DNA of 64,000 nt from an uncultured Candidatus Melainabacteria bacterium. GTDB taxonomy: Bacteria > Cyanobacteriota > Vampirovibrionia > Gastranaerophilales > Gastranaerophilaceae. Each line of letters begins with the position of its first letter. Within the stretch, counting starts at the first letter, position 1. The position numbers and the translations under genes are program-made. This document shows positions 63,133-64,000 of the stretch, one piece after another. Under the pieces are notes generated by a model that was given only the letters and a program-made list of their open reading frames with translations, had not been told where the DNA came from and made no database searches. The DNA lies in contig CAKUXM010000008.1 in assembly GCA_934700335.1 (NCBI GenBank), positions 16,737 through 80,736 on the forward strand, read 5' to 3'.

Positions 63133-64000
63133 ATGAAAAACAGAGTATTATTATGTATTATGGACGGTTGGGGTTTAGCTCATGGAAACGATTCAACAAA
63201 TGCCGTAAAATTAGCTAATCCTGTTAATTTTTATAAATTAAAAGAAACAGAAAAATATACGCAAATTCATGCTGATGGTGAATTTGTTGGATTGCCGGAA
63301 GGTCAGATGGGTAACAGCGAGGTTGGACACTTGAATTTAGGTGCAGGCAGAGTTGTTTATCAGGATTTGTCAAAAATTAATAGAAGCATAAAAGATGGTA
63401 GCTTTTTCAAGAACGAAAAATTTTTACAAGCAATTGAACATGTTAAAAAGAATAATTCAGCTTTACACTTATATGGCTTGGTTTCAACAGGTGGCGTACA
63501 TTCTTCTTTAGACCATTTATTGGCATTAATTAAATTAGCGAGTGAAAATGGTTTGAAAAAAGTTTACGTTCACGCATTTTTAGATGGTCGTGATACTCCT
63601 CCTGCAAGTGCTTGCACATTCTTGCAAATTGTAGAAGACGAGTTGAAGAAACATAATCTTCCACAAATTGCGTCTGTAATTGGCAGATATTGGATTATGG
63701 ATAGAGATAACCGTTGGGAACGTGTTGAAAAGGGTTACAACTGCTTGCTTTTAGGTGAAGGTAACAAGGCTGAAAACGCTATTGCTGGTGTAAAAGCATC
63801 TTATGACAATAAAATAACAGATGAATTTGTTGAACCTATCGTTTGTGGTGGTGAAGATTCAAGAATTCACGATAATGATGCAATTATTTTCTTTAATTAC
63901 AGACCTGACAGAGCAAGAGAAATCTCTAAAGCAATTAATTTTACTGATTTTGACGGATTTAACAGAAAAGTAGTTAGAAAAAATATTTTCTATGTAACTT
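63133..64000 (+). CDS. gpmI: 2,3-Bisphosphoglycerate-independent phosphoglycerate mutase, N-terminal part
   Basis: The frame starts at ATG 63133 after GAGGGGA and runs to the end of the window (289 codons; no stop). The enzyme interconverts 3- and 2-phosphoglycerate in glycolysis with two metal ions. The N-terminus MKNRVLLCIMDGWG is the family mark, followed by LPEGQMGNSEVGHLNLGAGRVVYQDL with the phospho-serine site, HAFLDGRDTPP and IGRYWIMDRDNRWERVEKGYNCL. Upstream is an extended -10 element (TGCTATTAT at about 63088). The 3' half is cut off by the window edge. Confidence 0.95.
   Translation, partial: MKNRVLLCIMDGWGLAHGNDSTNAVKLANPVNFYKLKETEKYTQIHADGEFVGLPEGQMGNSEVGHLNLGAGRVVYQDLSKINRSIKDGSFFKNEKFLQAIEHVKKNNSALHLYGLVSTGGVHSSLDHLLALIKLASENGLKKVYVHAFLDGRDTPPASACTFLQIVEDELKKHNLPQIASVIGRYWIMDRDNRWERVEKGYNCLLLGEGNKAENAIAGVKASYDNKITDEFVEPIVCGGEDSRIHDNDAIIFFNYRPDRAREISKAINFTDFDGFNRKVVRKNIFYVT

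Overview
The window is strongly AT-rich, gene-dense bacterial chromosome. The gene content points to an anaerobic member of the Cyanobacteriota, most likely a gut-type Gastranaerophilales/Vampirovibrionia ('Melainabacteria') lineage. This assignment is inference. It rests on an oxygen-sensitive class III ribonucleotide reductase (NrdD/NrdG), a coiled-coil protein resembling cyanobacterial Cdv3/DivIVA, an SLH-domain secreted protein, a radical-SAM (TIGR03960-type) gene followed by RNase E/G, type IV pilus PilM/N/O proteins, and no photosynthesis genes. I see no prophage, CRISPR array, transposase or rRNA.

Layout. 0-6.3 kb: the 3' end of dnaN, then nrdD-nrdG, facing a sigA-rlmB-nadA block. 6.4-8.9 kb: a fused PilM-PilN gene and a pilO-like gene. 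8.9-15.7 kb (minus): a radical SAM gene, then an oppA-oppB-oppC-mgtC-TPR operon without ATPase genes. 15.9-21.2 kb: a stand-alone LuxR-type HTH protein, an 1126-aa zinc-ribbon/degenerate NTPase/helical-repeat protein, and divergently a two-gene ion-driven stator pair resembling ZorA/ZorB. 21.2-32.7 kb: SLH protein, YkgJ-type protein, PBP1A, lysS, a GH35 galactosidase with a small partner, the Cdv3-like protein, coaD and dnaK. 33-41.7 kb: glycosyltransferases, amidase, HAD phosphatase, a dicarboxylate/amino-acid symporter and ileS. 41.7-43.6 kb: an accessory patch with a GIY-YIG gene between nested inverted repeats, and an XRE regulator facing a 51-aa ORF. 43.6-47.2 kb (minus): pyrH-frr-cdsA-rnc-rpe. 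47.8-52.8 kb: small protein, TIGR03960-type radical SAM, RNase E/G, small membrane protein. 52.8-57.7 kb: a repeat cluster, a second 51-aa ORF, a lipase-like protein and cell-surface glycan genes. 57.7-64 kb: tRNA-Cys, rimP-nusA, a DUF2023-like gene, tuf, a TPR gene, a small Gly/Pro/Asn protein and the start of gpmI.

The less ordinary content lies mostly between the housekeeping genes. (1) Two unlinked 51-aa ORFs (33.0-33.2 kb minus; 53.3-53.5 kb plus) are close paralogues and also share about 105 nt of upstream leader. (2) At least nine short palindromes begin with GTAG followed by a variable hairpin, as REP sequences mobilised by RAYT-type transposases do. (3) A second hairpin family (core GGCGAAGCC/GGCTTCGCC) occurs five times, mostly as terminators. 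(4) A third palindrome family flanks the GIY-YIG gene as an inverted pair with compensatory stem changes. (5) A 100-bp repeat occurs twice, each time starting at a TAG stop codon. (6) The ZorAB-like motor without ZorC/D/E, divergent from the 1126-aa protein, is the best candidate for an undescribed multi-gene system.
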